Positions 8,927-18,238 of a stretch of DNA of 64,000 nt are shown here, in pieces. The notes under the pieces were generated by a model that saw only the letters and a program-made list of their open reading frames with translations, ran no database searches and was not told where the DNA came from. Both the position numbers and the translations under genes were made by a program. The DNA comes from CAWHBO01 sp963827735 (GTDB taxonomy: Bacteria; Patescibacteriota; Patescibacteriia; Patescibacteriales; UBA12075). The stretch spans positions 1 through 64,000 of the forward strand of contig CAWHBO010000003.1 in the NCBI GenBank assembly GCA_963827735.1, in the 5' to 3' direction. Every line of letters starts with the position of its first letter. Positions within the stretch are counted from its first letter, which is position 1.

Positions 8927-10363
8927 ATGAATTTCGCGTCTTTGGATTTCTTAATTTTTTTCCCGGCAGTAACGATTCTTTATTTTGCCATCAAACATAA
9001 ATATCGCTGGATCCTTCTTTTAACGGCCAGCTGTATTTTTTACATGGCGTTTATCCCCCAATATATCCTCATATTGGCTGTTACAATACTCATTGACTAT
9101 TTCGCGGCCATATACATAGAAAAAGATGGAAGCAGACACAAGAGATTATTCCTGATATTGAGCATCGTATCAACATGTTTGGTGCTTTTTGTATTCAAAT
9201 ATTTCAATTTTTTCAATATCAACTTCCAGGTGGTATCAAATTATTTCGGACTGAATTATCCGGTTGGATTTATAAACATAATCCTTCCCATCGGACTTTC
9301 ATTCCATACTTTCCAAAGCCTGAGCTATGTCATAGAAGTCTATAAAGGAAAACAAAAAGCGGAAAGGAATTTCGGCATATATTCCCTATACGTAATGTTT
9401 TACCCTCAACTCGTCGCCGGGCCGATTGAAAGACCGCAAAATCTGCTTCACCAATTCAGAGAAGAGCATTCAGTTGATTATGGCAGGATAGTATCCGGAT
9501 TACAGCTTATGCTGTGGGGATTTTTTAAAAAAATAGTCATCGCTGATCGTTTAGCTATTATGGTGAATCAAATCTATGATAATCCCCACATCTATTCCGG
9601 CTTTTATCTTTCAGCCGCTACGATAGCATTTGCTTTCCAAATCTATTGCGATTTTTCCGGATATTCCGATATCGCCCGGGGATCGGCAAGGGTCATAGGA
9701 TTTGATCTGATGAAAAACTTCGATTCTCCTTATCTTTCTTCTTCGATATCCGAATTTTGGAAAAGATGGCACATCTCTTTATCGACCTGGTTCAGGGATT
9801 ATGTATATATTCCGCTCGGCGGCAATCGCGTGACAAAAAAAAGGAACTACTTCAATCTGCTTGCGACTTTTGTCATCAGCGGCTTATGGCATGGCGCGGA
9901 GTGGACTTTTGCGATCTGGGGATTGCTTCATGGCCTGTATCTGGTCATTTTGAAAATATCTGAAAATATGAGAAAAAAAGTTTTTGTCCTGCCACGATTT
10001 TTTATGATATTCTCAACTTTCATCTCAGTCTGCATCGCGTGGATCTTCTTTAGGGCCAATACACTTTCCGATGCTTGGTATATTTTATTTCATCTCCCTA
10101 TGAGGGGGGGGTATGGAGGATATATGCCAACCTGGAACGAATTTGGGAACAAAAGCGGCATTGGGTCTTGGAATATAATATTCTTAAGCTCGTGCATCGT
10201 TTTTATGATGTACCTTGAAAACAAAACCAGGCAAAATGAAATAGGAAAGGTTATGTCTGGTATGCCGGAATGGCTAAGACTTTCGATATATTCCTTGATG
10301 ATACTTATCATAGTATTCCTTAGTAGCGCTGAAAAATTAAATTTTATATATTTCCAATTCTAA
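8927..10363 (+). CDS. MBOAT family O-acyltransferase (AlgI-like)
   Basis: This 478-residue multi-pass membrane protein has about ten hydrophobic segments. The MBOAT signatures are 'FWKRWHISLSTWFRDY' followed by 'YIPLGG' (about residues 277-300) and the conserved histidine block 'SGLWHGAEWTF' near 320-329. The first 'YPQLVAGPIE' motif is also present. Relatives such as AlgI and PatA move acyl, usually acetyl, groups across the membrane for O-acylation of a polysaccharide. The next gene encodes an SGNH-like protein, the usual partner. Acetylation of the locus product is an inference. Confidence 0.92.
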   Translation: MNFASLDFLIFFPAVTILYFAIKHKYRWILLLTASCIFYMAFIPQYILILAVTILIDYFAAIYIEKDGSRHKRLFLILSIVSTCLVLFVFKYFNFFNINFQVVSNYFGLNYPVGFINIILPIGLSFHTFQSLSYVIEVYKGKQKAERNFGIYSLYVMFYPQLVAGPIERPQNLLHQFREEHSVDYGRIVSGLQLMLWGFFKKIVIADRLAIMVNQIYDNPHIYSGFYLSAATIAFAFQIYCDFSGYSDIARGSARVIGFDLMKNFDSPYLSSSISEFWKRWHISLSTWFRDYVYIPLGGNRVTKKRNYFNLLATFVISGLWHGAEWTFAIWGLLHGLYLVILKISENMRKKVFVLPRFFMIFSTFISVCIAWIFFRANTLSDAWYILFHLPMRGGYGGYMPTWNEFGNKSGIGSWNIIFLSSCIVFMMYLENKTRQNEIGKVMSGMPEWLRLSIYSLMILIIVFLSSAEKLNFIYFQF

Positions 10364-10367
10364 TTTC

Positions 10368-11300
10368 ATGAAGGACTGTACAAAAAATTTCATCAAAAAG
10401 ATCGTAATCGTATCAGCGCCGGTTATCATCGTCTTTAGTTTCCTCATAATCTATGATAAATGTGATTTTAACGGCAAAGTGATAAATCCTGGCGTAGAAA
10501 AAAAGATATATGACCTGATCGTCAAAGACAAGCAAGATGTAAAGATAATAATCGGCGGAGATTCACGGGCGGAAAGGCAGATAATTCCAAAAATCATTGA
10601 ACAGAAAATGAATTTAAAATCAAAAAATATTGCGGTAAGCTCGGGCGATACATATTCACTGTTTTATTATCTGAAAAAATACGACGTATTGGAAGATAAA
10701 AAGATAATCATCTTAAGTCTCAGTTTTCCTTTTGGCAGCTGCCAGCCTCTTTACGGATTTAAAAAAAATTATCCCTACCGAGACTTTGTAAAAAAGTTAG
10801 GTGATTACAATACATTGGGCTTCTCTATCCTCAAAAACTTTTTGAAGAATACCAAACAATCATACGGTGATGATGGATTCTTGGGCGTTGAAGGAAACAT
10901 TCCCTTCCCGATAGATATTTCGCTCGATCCAAACAACACGAATCATCCTTTTTATAAAAAGATAAATTACGCTTGTTCCACCTGGGAAGATACGAAAAGA
11001 ATGATTGAAGAGATGGCGCAAAGCGGATTGAAACTAGTGATATACCAGCCGCCCATAAGCCCGTCTTGGAGAGAATATATAAAAAATTCCTTTATTGAGC
11101 AGGCGGAAAACAATTATTCCCAAATGCTCTCTCAGGAATTGAAAAAACATAAAAATACCCATTTCCTTGATTATTTTTCCAGCACGACTCCTCTGCTTAC
11201 GGATGATACGTACTATGACATCCAGCATCTTAACCAAGAGGGCGCGGAAATTTTTACGGAAATCTTGATAAAAGACCTTGATAACATATCTGTCTTTTAG
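10368..11300 (+). CDS. Membrane-anchored SGNH-like protein, partner of MBOAT acyltransferase
   Basis: This 310-residue protein has one N-terminal membrane segment (about residues 12-28) and then an extracytoplasmic domain. The candidate catalytic serine is in 'GGDSRAER' (about 62-69), and the Asp-x-x-His pair of SGNH hydrolases is seen in 'YDIQHLN' (near 283-289). Members of this type (AlgX/AlgJ, DltD, PatB-like) complete O-acyl transfer after an MBOAT protein. It begins five bases after the MBOAT gene. It is the last + strand gene of the operon; the next gene converges on it 37 bases on. Confidence 0.75.
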   Translation: MKDCTKNFIKKIVIVSAPVIIVFSFLIIYDKCDFNGKVINPGVEKKIYDLIVKDKQDVKIIIGGDSRAERQIIPKIIEQKMNLKSKNIAVSSGDTYSLFYYLKKYDVLEDKKIIILSLSFPFGSCQPLYGFKKNYPYRDFVKKLGDYNTLGFSILKNFLKNTKQSYGDDGFLGVEGNIPFPIDISLDPNNTNHPFYKKINYACSTWEDTKRMIEEMAQSGLKLVIYQPPISPSWREYIKNSFIEQAENNYSQMLSQELKKHKNTHFLDYFSSTTPLLTDDTYYDIQHLNQEGAEIFTEILIKDLDNISVF

Positions 11301-11337
11301 CAACTCTACCCATAGCCGGTTTCCACATCGGCAGACA

Positions 11338-12066
11338 TTATTGTTTTCTGAAACTCGCCACAATATGCTTAGCGTCATTCTCGCTTGCGGCAAATAAAAA
11401 TTTTTTTGAAAAATAAAAAATGATTTTTCTGAACTTTGGAAAGACGCATAATTTTCCAAACAACTTGTTGGCCAAAACATATAAGAATCCTCCCCGCACC
11501 ATAAAATATATTTCTTCCAAAACAAAACCTTCAGCCTGTCTTTCAAGTAGGCTTTTATTGTAATGACGATAATGTTTCTTTTGAACAGGAAAATTATCAG
11601 ACGGAACTGAAATTACGAGCCTGCCGTTATCATTAAGAATGTTCTTAAACTTCTCAAACATACAACTGATGTCATCGTCCGATATATGTTCAATGACCTC
11701 AACAGCAATTACGACGTCAAATTTTTCATTGATATCTTTTATGTCTCCAGCGGAAAAATCAATTTTTTTGCCGTAATTAAAAGCCTTGGCAAAAAGTATC
11801 GCTCTCTCTGAAAGATCTATTCCTTTGATACGCGCATTCGGATTGATCCGGAATATCTCTGACGTAATCTTGCCTTCGCCGCATCCGAAATCAAGGACAG
11901 AACCACCAGCTTTGATTTTTATCAATTCCAAAACCTTGTTAACGTATGCGAAATATTCCCACCCCCATGAAAGAGCCTTGTAATTGTTAAAATCAGAAAA
12001 GTCTATCAAATAATGATAAGGAAAAGAGTATTGATCATCTTGGAGAATGAATTTTTCTTGCGTCAT
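11338..12066 (-). CDS. Class I SAM-dependent methyltransferase
   Basis: This 242-residue methyltransferase carries motif I as 'VLDFGCGEG' (about residues 57-65), the motif II acid in 'IKGIDLSE', and a post-I motif 'VVIAVEVIEHI'. The C-terminal ~60 residues hold a hydrophobic segment ('RGGFLYVLANKLFG') that may sit at the membrane. It is the last gene of the - strand glycan run, 9 bases downstream of an FkbM-type methyltransferase gene. The substrate is unknown; a glycan or lipid-linked sugar is likely from context. Confidence 0.85.
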   Translation of the reverse strand: MTQEKFILQDDQYSFPYHYLIDFSDFNNYKALSWGWEYFAYVNKVLELIKIKAGGSVLDFGCGEGKITSEIFRINPNARIKGIDLSERAILFAKAFNYGKKIDFSAGDIKDINEKFDVVIAVEVIEHISDDDISCMFEKFKNILNDNGRLVISVPSDNFPVQKKHYRHYNKSLLERQAEGFVLEEIYFMVRGGFLYVLANKLFGKLCVFPKFRKIIFYFSKKFLFAASENDAKHIVASFRKQ

Positions 12067-12074
12067 ATGTTTTA

Positions 12075-12854
12075 TTAAATGATATTAACGATATATCTTT
12101 TAGGCATTGACACCTTCGCCTTAATATCGCGTCCGGGAAAATATCCTTTGAATTCCTCCAAGGTCTTACCGGAAATATCCTCGTGGATCTCGCCAATAAG
12201 CTGCTTTATCTTTCCAAGATCCCCGAATTTTTCAAATATAGCAAACTCTTCCCCTTCGACATCAAATTTTACAAGATCTACATTTGAGATCTTTTCTTCA
12301 TTCAAAATGGTTGAAATGCTTTTTGCCGGCACCGTAATCTTCTCCAGATTCCCGGATCTTTGGAAGCATGACGAAGATATGCTGATTTTGGGATTTACGT
12401 AAAAATCCATCACACCGTCTTTGTCGGAAATTGCGCAATTATAAAGATGGGTGCCGGAAAACTGTTCGGTATTTTTCTTAAGTTTACTGAATGCTCTTGG
12501 ATCCGGTTCAAATGCGTAAACAGAGGCGTTGGGGTACAGCAATTTGAAATAAATCACCGAAGCGCCGACGTTGCTTCCCAGATCAAAAATCATTTTCGGA
12601 TCCGCGTTTTCGATTTTGTATTCCTCAAGGATAAAAATTTCCTCAATCACTGTCAGGTCTGATCTTTCGGAAATATAAAAATCAAACTCTTTGCCTTGAT
12701 ATTTCATCTTAACCTTGAGACAACCGAAATTATGAAAAAATTTAAATGCAGCAAATGAAAACAACAAGATAAAAAAAGATTTTAAATCAGCAGACAATCC
12801 CCGGCAATAGCCGATAACATATAAGAATCTTTTCATTTTTCTGATAATATTCAT
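12075..12854 (-). CDS. FkbM family methyltransferase
   Basis: This 259-residue protein matches the FkbM family. It has the SAM motif 'IFDLGSNVGAS' (about residues 89-99), 'VYAFEPDP' at the end of strand 2, and 'NVDLVKFDVEGEEF' as the conserved acidic block. FkbM-type enzymes O-methylate sugars and other hydroxyls, and many are in surface glycan clusters. The N-terminal ~45 residues are hydrophobic and basic. Ten bases separate it from the upstream GT4 gene, so they are co-transcribed. Confidence 0.88.
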   Translation of the reverse strand: MNIIRKMKRFLYVIGYCRGLSADLKSFFILLFSFAAFKFFHNFGCLKVKMKYQGKEFDFYISERSDLTVIEEIFILEEYKIENADPKMIFDLGSNVGASVIYFKLLYPNASVYAFEPDPRAFSKLKKNTEQFSGTHLYNCAISDKDGVMDFYVNPKISISSSCFQRSGNLEKITVPAKSISTILNEEKISNVDLVKFDVEGEEFAIFEKFGDLGKIKQLIGEIHEDISGKTLEEFKGYFPGRDIKAKVSMPKRYIVNII

Positions 12855-12863
12855 AAAAAATTG

Positions 12864-13991
12864 TTATTTTAAAAAATTAATTATATTTTCAGATCTTTTG
12901 GACCAGGTGTACTGAGCAACGTCAGCTAGCGCCTTTCGGGATATTGCTTTTGATTTGAGAACATCATCAACTGCCATCCCGATCTTTTCAGCGAAATTTT
13001 TTTCGTCATTAGCTTCAAAGATGTAGCTGTTGCTTTCGTTGAGGATCTCTTTGATCGACGGCAGATCAGATGCCACGATCGGCACGCCTGACGCCATATA
13101 CTCAAAGAGCTTAAGAGGTGATGTATAAAGCTCTGATATGACATCGCCTCTTTTATTCGGCAGAACCAAGACATCTGATGATTTCAGATAAAACGGTATC
13201 CTGCCATGAGGTACTTTCTCCAGGAACAACAACCTATCATCTTTGAATTTTGCATTCATTTCATCCACTTCTTCTTTTTTTCCCCCGACAAGAACAAACA
13301 GATAATCTTTGCTGAAATATTTTACAGCGTTGAGGATAAGATCCACGCCCTTCCATTGCCAGATAAAAAAACTTCCGGTATACGTGATTATCTTTTTGCC
13401 CATCGGTAAATTGACTTTTACTCTCGCCTCTTCCTGATTTTCCGGTATGGAAAATTTTTCAAGGTCAACACCGTCGGGCGCTACCAATATTTTCTCTTCC
13501 GAAATCTGATAGTCCAGCAATAAATTTTTCAAAGACCTGGTAATGGCAACGAACAAGCCAGTTTTTGACAGGAGAATTTTAAACAATCCTTTTTTGCTCT
13601 TCGGCAAAAGATGGGTCTCGTAAACTGATTTGTAGCCCCTTATCCCGAAAAGCCAGCTGATCTCCGGACTTCTGGTATATACAATGCTTTCTTTGTCTAA
13701 TTTCAAAAATAATATCTTCAGAAAAAAGAATATTGTATTTATAAAAAATGCCTGCTTGAACAGAAATTTATCAAAGGGAAGAAAATCAAAAACCTTAACA
13801 TATCGGATCTTGAAATTTTTTTCGATCTTATAATAATCAAAAACGTCACAGCCGATGTCATTTTTTCTGGTCGGCACGATTAGCTCAACTTCGGCGCCTG
13901 CGCTGGCAAACTTTTCGCACATTTTCGTAATTTGGAAACCGTGCGCCTTTTCCGTTGGGATGCGGACGTTGGTGATATAGGCTATTTTCAT
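12864..13991 (-). CDS. GT4 family glycosyltransferase
   Basis: This 375-residue protein has a GT-B fold with two Rossmann domains. The N-terminal domain starts 'MKIAYITNVRIPTEKAHG' and includes a hydrophobic stretch near residues 85-100 that may associate with the membrane. The C-terminal domain starts near 'KKIITYTGSFF' and has the donor-binding block 'SPLKLFEYMASGVPIVASD', typical of GT4. Donor and acceptor cannot be told from sequence. It lies between two methyltransferase genes with gaps of 4 and 9 bases. Confidence 0.88.
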   Translation of the reverse strand: MKIAYITNVRIPTEKAHGFQITKMCEKFASAGAEVELIVPTRKNDIGCDVFDYYKIEKNFKIRYVKVFDFLPFDKFLFKQAFFINTIFFFLKILFLKLDKESIVYTRSPEISWLFGIRGYKSVYETHLLPKSKKGLFKILLSKTGLFVAITRSLKNLLLDYQISEEKILVAPDGVDLEKFSIPENQEEARVKVNLPMGKKIITYTGSFFIWQWKGVDLILNAVKYFSKDYLFVLVGGKKEEVDEMNAKFKDDRLLFLEKVPHGRIPFYLKSSDVLVLPNKRGDVISELYTSPLKLFEYMASGVPIVASDLPSIKEILNESNSYIFEANDEKNFAEKIGMAVDDVLKSKAISRKALADVAQYTWSKRSENIINFLK

Positions 13992-13995
13992 AGAT

Positions 13996-14619
13996 TTATT
14001 TCTTTAAGATAAAAAAATGATGATATGGAGACTCAAAGGCAACATAATCATTTACAATATTAAAACCATTTTTCTTGATTTCTTTCTTTATTCTTTTTAA
14101 ACCAAACCCGGCCTTGCCGATCTCCCAATAATGCTGTCCATTGAACTTGTGCTTCATTGGAAAAAGATTCAGCTTAAATTGCCGCTGTAACTTATGGAAA
14201 AATGGCATCCTTATCTCAAAAGAAAAATGCCTTCCCCAATGCGGCAAACTTATCAACACCCATTTCCTGCTGACTCTTTTAAGATTATCCAAGATCATTC
14301 CAAATTTTTCAAACGGCAGATGCTCAAGCACCTCAAAGGCGCAGACCGCGTCAAAAGCATTGCTTTCAACTTGTTTCATATCATCAATACTGCACAAGAT
14401 ATCTGGATGCAAATCTTCAGCAATGTCCATGCTGGAATATTTTATCGTCGTATTATCTTTAAGATAGCTTGATAAAACCCCATCGCCGGCTCCGATTTCC
14501 AAAACTGTACCGGGACTGATGTCTGTTATTTCATTAATTTGATGCCAATAACTGGCCCAACGATCAATGGTACAATACTTTTTGAAATTATATGAATTTT
14601 TGTCTACTTGTTTTTCCAT
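13996..14619 (-). CDS. Class I SAM-dependent methyltransferase
   Basis: This 207-residue methyltransferase has 'VLEIGAGDGVL' (about residues 39-49) as the SAM loop and 'VCAFEVLEHLPFE' as the post-I motif. A conserved-looking 'LPHWGRHFSF' segment follows. It resembles the methyltransferase 11 type found in glycan clusters. The gap to the next gene is 4 bases. No lineage-specific function is visible. Confidence 0.82.
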   Translation of the reverse strand: MEKQVDKNSYNFKKYCTIDRWASYWHQINEITDISPGTVLEIGAGDGVLSSYLKDNTTIKYSSMDIAEDLHPDILCSIDDMKQVESNAFDAVCAFEVLEHLPFEKFGMILDNLKRVSRKWVLISLPHWGRHFSFEIRMPFFHKLQRQFKLNLFPMKHKFNGQHYWEIGKAGFGLKRIKKEIKKNGFNIVNDYVAFESPYHHFFILKK

Positions 14620-14685
14620 AAAATTGTTAGCACTTACATTGTTTGTTAACCAAATTCAAATGTCTTTATTGATAAAAATAGTTTG

Positions 14686-15333
14686 CTATTTTTCCAATAC
14701 GAAAAAATAACCTAACGGAAATTCTTTTTTTATTTTCGGTCTTATGTATAAAAGAATTTTATCCAATAAAAAATATACAGGAAATATGATCATCCTGATA
14801 ACATCGGGAAAAATAAATGAAATATTATTATAGTTAACATAAAACGGCCCTCCGCCAATTTCTTTTATCTCGATACCCTTAAAGCCTCTGGTAATAAATT
14901 TTTTCTCCAGACATTCTTTCGTGTATCGGAAATAATCATGCGGATCCGGATGGACTTTGATCAAAAATGGGACAAATCCAATGACTTGTCCTCCGCTTTT
15001 CGTTGCGCGGTATATCTCGGTTATCAAAAGATCGTGATTAAAGATATGCTCAAGCAGATTCATTACCAAAACCTGGTCAAAACTGTCATTGTCAAAAGGC
15101 AAGGGGTCTTTCTCAAGATCAATCTGTAATTTTTTTTCACTGGAAAGAAAATCAATGTTAAGCAATTCAATTTTTTCCGGTTGTTTAAAGAATCTTAAAT
15201 ACGACGGATTCTGTCCGCCTCCGACATCCAGCACTTTGCCGGCAAGAACATAATTTTCAGCTTCTACGTTAAGCAAAGCGCGGACAAGACTTTTGCCATC
15301 GCTGATCTGTTTTATGATTTTAAAAAACTTCAT
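14686..15333 (-). CDS. Class I SAM-dependent methyltransferase
   Basis: This protein of 215 residues has a methyltransferase fold: 'VLDVGGGQNPSYL' (SAM loop), 'LNIDF' at strand 2, and 'VLVMNLLEHIF' as the post-I motif. A block 'HPDPHDYFRYT' that recurs in glycan-cluster methyltransferases is present. A hydrophobic C-terminal segment around 'IRMIIFPVYFLLDKILLY' suggests membrane contact. I chose the ATG at 15333; an in-frame GTG at 15345 would add four residues and has no clear ribosome-binding site. Confidence 0.8.
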   Translation of the reverse strand: MKFFKIIKQISDGKSLVRALLNVEAENYVLAGKVLDVGGGQNPSYLRFFKQPEKIELLNIDFLSSEKKLQIDLEKDPLPFDNDSFDQVLVMNLLEHIFNHDLLITEIYRATKSGGQVIGFVPFLIKVHPDPHDYFRYTKECLEKKFITRGFKGIEIKEIGGGPFYVNYNNISFIFPDVIRMIIFPVYFLLDKILLYIRPKIKKEFPLGYFFVLEK

Positions 15334-15395
15334 AAAGGATTTCACGCTTAATAAAAAACAAGATATGTTTCTTTCAAGCAGAGATTGTATGATTA

Positions 15396-17270
15396 TTAAT
15401 GTTTTTCAACGTTTGTATCAGCCCTCATAAACTCTCTGTACCAAAGCTGGAAAGTGATCAGTGACCAGATCGTATTCAGGGCGTATTCTTTCTGGGAGAT
15501 ATGATTATCTAGTATTTTCTTAATCTCTGAGAAATCAAAAAATTCTTTGGTGCCTTGATTGAAATTATCTGACAAAACTTCATAAGCGAAATCCTTCAAA
15601 TCTGTCCTGAGCCATGTCGAAACCGGCGACATCCATCCCGTTTTTTCCTTATCATATATATACTCCGGCAGCTTATCTTTCATGGCTTGTTTCAGGATAA
15701 GCTTGCCTTGTACTTTTGAATTGATCTTGAATCTGGTTGGGATCTTCATGGCGAAACGCGCGACATCAATATCCAAAAACGGCACTCTCTGCTCCAGCCC
15801 GTGAGCCATGCACATCTTATCTGAACGTGTGAGGGATTCATCAATCATCCAGGTTTGCATATCGGCGAGCATGATCCTTGAGGTAATGTCTTCCGGCATC
15901 GAACCGGAGAAATACAGGTTTTCCATTTTTAAAAAATTTCCTTCAGAAGAGAACAAGACGGGTTTCAAAAATCTGGATAAAATCTTCTCTTTTTGCATCG
16001 CAAATGAACAGAATACTTTAAAATCACTCTCTAAATTCAACTTTTCGTAATACTCACCCTTTTTCAACATCTTGAATATCTTATTTGATAAAAAGCCATT
16101 CCTTACGGCCGATGGTATCTTGCGCCATCGCTCAATCATCCGGCAATAGTAGTATCGGGGGTAGCCGCCAAACAACTCATCTCCGCCGTCTCCGCTTAAA
16201 ACCACTTTAACATCTTTGCTTGCTAATTGAGCCAACATATATGTTGAAATCTGGGATGTGTTGGACACCAAATCGTCCAAATGCCATGTGACCTTTTCAA
16301 CATTTGATAACGCATCTTTACCATTCATAAAAATCTCGTGATGATCAGTGCCGTAGAAAGAGGATGATTTTTTCGCTAGCTCCGCATCCGCATTGAACTT
16401 ATCCCTGTTGACGCCAACATCGAAACCGACTGAAAAAGTTTTTATCTTGCCTGGATATTGTTCTGCCATTAGCGCCAGCATTATATTTGAATCCAGCCCG
16501 CCGGAAAGGAACAAGCCGACGGGTACGTCTGCTATCAGCTGTCGTTTTACTGCATTGCTCAAGAGCTCTCTTGTCTTTTCTTTGACAGCCTCCCTATCTT
16601 CAATCTTTCCGAAATCATCAAATTGCCAATACTTTTCAATCTTTATGTCCATCCCGGATAGCAACAGACAATGGCCCGCCTGCAGTTTATAGATATTCTT
16701 AAATATTGTTCTTGGACCGGCTATATAAAGGAATCGGAAATAGGCATTAAGCGAATCCAAATCAAGCTCTCTCTTGATCCCGTGCTTCAAGATCCCTTTT
16801 ATCTCCGAAGAGAATATGAATTTTTGCCCATCAAAAAAATAGAAAAAAGGCTTTACCCCGAATTGATCGCGGGCGGCGAATAATTCTTTTTTTCTCTTAT
16901 CCCAAATCGCAAACGCAAAAATCCCGTTGAACTTTTTGACGCAGTCTTTCCCGTATTTCTCGTATGCCTTGAGAATCACTTCCGTATCTGAGTTGGAAAA
17001 AAATTCCACGCCATTTTCCGAAAGCTCTTTCTTTATTTCTTGGTAATTATAAATCTCGCCGTTAAAAACAATCACCAAATCTTTGGCTTGGTTAAACATC
17101 GGCTGGCGGCCGTTTTCAGATAAATCAATGATGGACAAACGATTGTGCCCCAGGGAAATCCCGTCATCCAAAAAGACGCCGTCGCTATCCGGACCCCGAT
17201 GCTTGGTTTCTGCAACCATTGATCTGATCAGATTTTCGTCCTTAAAGTTGAAACCGTTGATTCCGCACAT
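15396..17270 (-). CDS. asnB: Asparagine synthase (glutamine-hydrolysing)
   Basis: This 624-residue enzyme has a class II glutamine amidotransferase domain starting MCGING, in which Cys2 is the nucleophile after Met removal. The C-terminal synthetase domain carries the ATP-binding loop 'SGGLDSNIML' and 'GDGGDELFGGYPRY'. The family uses glutamine nitrogen to amidate aspartate. AsnB-like enzymes inside polysaccharide loci sometimes amidate uronic acids instead, and the location among glycosyl- and methyltransferases makes that possible. Nothing in the sequence settles which reaction applies. Confidence 0.93.
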   Translation of the reverse strand: MCGINGFNFKDENLIRSMVAETKHRGPDSDGVFLDDGISLGHNRLSIIDLSENGRQPMFNQAKDLVIVFNGEIYNYQEIKKELSENGVEFFSNSDTEVILKAYEKYGKDCVKKFNGIFAFAIWDKRKKELFAARDQFGVKPFFYFFDGQKFIFSSEIKGILKHGIKRELDLDSLNAYFRFLYIAGPRTIFKNIYKLQAGHCLLLSGMDIKIEKYWQFDDFGKIEDREAVKEKTRELLSNAVKRQLIADVPVGLFLSGGLDSNIMLALMAEQYPGKIKTFSVGFDVGVNRDKFNADAELAKKSSSFYGTDHHEIFMNGKDALSNVEKVTWHLDDLVSNTSQISTYMLAQLASKDVKVVLSGDGGDELFGGYPRYYYCRMIERWRKIPSAVRNGFLSNKIFKMLKKGEYYEKLNLESDFKVFCSFAMQKEKILSRFLKPVLFSSEGNFLKMENLYFSGSMPEDITSRIMLADMQTWMIDESLTRSDKMCMAHGLEQRVPFLDIDVARFAMKIPTRFKINSKVQGKLILKQAMKDKLPEYIYDKEKTGWMSPVSTWLRTDLKDFAYEVLSDNFNQGTKEFFDFSEIKKILDNHISQKEYALNTIWSLITFQLWYREFMRADTNVEKH

Positions 17271-17438
17271 AGATTGAATTTCTACTCTATTATTCTATTA
17301 AATATTATGTAAGAAAATCAGTTTATTTATTGAAAAATTTTTATGTCTAATTTCAAATTTTTAATTTTCACCCATCCGGGCACAAGTAATTTTTAAACAA
17401 TGATTTAATTTTTAATATCAAAACATTTCTTGTGTCAT

Positions 17439-17483
17439 CCCGGAATTTTTTTTGGAGCGATAGCGAGAAAAAAAATATCCGGG
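17439..17483. repeat. Hairpin element with CCCGGA/TCCGGG arms
   Basis: The arms CCCGGA plus a T-run and an A-run plus TCCGGG face each other across a short loop containing GAGCGATAGCGAG. The same general design (GTCAT, CCGGA arms) recurs at 17592-17620 and, with different bases, at 19409-19498. It looks like a small palindromic intergenic repeat rather than a terminator, because it lies more than 150 bases from asnB on the upstream side and is not followed by an exposed T-run. Confidence 0.6.
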
Positions 17484-17591
17484 ATCCAGGGGCAAAACGG
17501 TAGGTATATAGATTATTTTATTACATAAACAAAAAGTTATATCCTTTTTTATTGTTTCACCTGACAATGCTTTCATTCCGACTCCTCCTGG

Positions 17592-17620
17592 ATTCCGGAT
17601 AGGCTTACGCCTTCCGGAAT
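17592..17620. repeat. Hairpin element with ATTCCGGA arms
   Basis: ATTCCGGA, AGGC and the complementary GCC and TCCGGAAT form a 12-base stem with one bulged base and a TTAC loop. It ends in GACAAA, as does the element at 19409-19498, suggesting a family of related palindromic repeats. Confidence 0.55.
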
Positions 17621-17714
17621 GACAAACAAATGTAATCCTAAAAAATTTTGTTTCAAAATCTAGCCATTCTAATTTATTTAAAAATTCAAATTTTTTTTCC
17701 CTTTAAACATTATA

Positions 17715-17742
17715 TTCTTAATTCTTAATTCTTAATTCTTAA
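17715..17742 (-). repeat. Heptamer tandem repeat at the 3' end of the GtrA gene
   Basis: Four copies of the 7-bp unit that reads AATTAAG on the coding strand. The last codons and the stop of the GtrA gene lie in the array (…LRIKN-stop). An almost identical tail occurs on the neighbouring glycosyltransferase gene at 18162-18238. Confidence 0.85.
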
Positions 17743-18132
17743 TTTAAATATAACTTCTTTATAAGCAAAATAATTAAAAACCGCCACAACCGCCGATGTA
17801 AAAAACTGCGCCAGCATGTACCACAGGCCGAAGTGATCAACCAAGACCCACATGCAAAGCAAGTTAAAAGCCAGACCGCTTAAGGTCACAATCAGATATT
17901 GAAACAACTGCTTATACACCTGATCAACTTTTTTATCTTTAAAAGTAAAAAATTTCTGCAGGCTGAAACTCACAAAAAAAGCAAAAACAAAAGATAGACC
18001 CGACCCGGCCAAGTACCAGAGATGAACGATATCCACAAAAACATACAACAAAACAAAATTTACCGCCGTAGCCGTCCCGCCCGCAAAGATAAACTTGATT
18101 ATTTTCCTATGTGAATCCGATTGCAAAATCAT
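17725..18132 (-). CDS. GtrA family membrane protein
   Basis: This 135-residue protein has four membrane segments (roughly residues 12-30, 37-56, 74-93 and 100-122). The GtrA pattern is clear: 'FIFAGGTATAVNFVLLY' at the N-terminus and 'FNYFAYKEVIF' near the end. GtrA-type proteins help move undecaprenyl-phosphate-linked sugars across the membrane or associate with glycosyltransferases. The last five residues (LRIKN) and the stop codon are encoded by the downstream heptamer repeat. Confidence 0.88.
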   Translation of the reverse strand: MILQSDSHRKIIKFIFAGGTATAVNFVLLYVFVDIVHLWYLAGSGLSFVFAFFVSFSLQKFFTFKDKKVDQVYKQLFQYLIVTLSGLAFNLLCMWVLVDHFGLWYMLAQFFTSAVVAVFNYFAYKEVIFKLRIKN

Positions 18133-18161
18133 AAAATAAAAAATATCACTTAAGGTAAGAT

Positions 18162-18238
18162 CTTAATTCTTAATTCTTAATTCTTAATTCTTAATTCTTA
18201 ATTCTTAATTCTTAATTCTTAATTCTAAATTCTTAATT
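18162..18238 (-). repeat. Heptamer tandem repeat overlapping the end of a GT4 gene
   Basis: Eleven 7-bp units (CTTAATT on the + strand, AATTAAG on the coding strand), one of them with a variant base. About five units encode the C-terminus of the glycosyltransferase (…IKNLELRIKN) and the rest lie after its stop. Because 7 is not a multiple of 3, a TAA occurs in every frame within 21 bases. Confidence 0.9.

Larger units (their letters stand above)
17271..17724. other. Intergenic stretch with hairpin elements, no gene
   Basis: This 454-base gap lies between asnB and the GtrA gene. No convincing open reading frame is present. It holds two hairpin elements that begin or end with a GTCAT-CCGGA-type sequence (17439-17483 and 17592-17620) and four copies of a 7-bp repeat at 17715-17742. 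The rest is AT-rich with no feature I can name. Confidence 0.7.

Noticed and set aside
11034..11546. 170-residue - strand frame across the convergent junction
   Set aside because: It overlaps two well-supported genes and has low-complexity, non-protein-like sequence.
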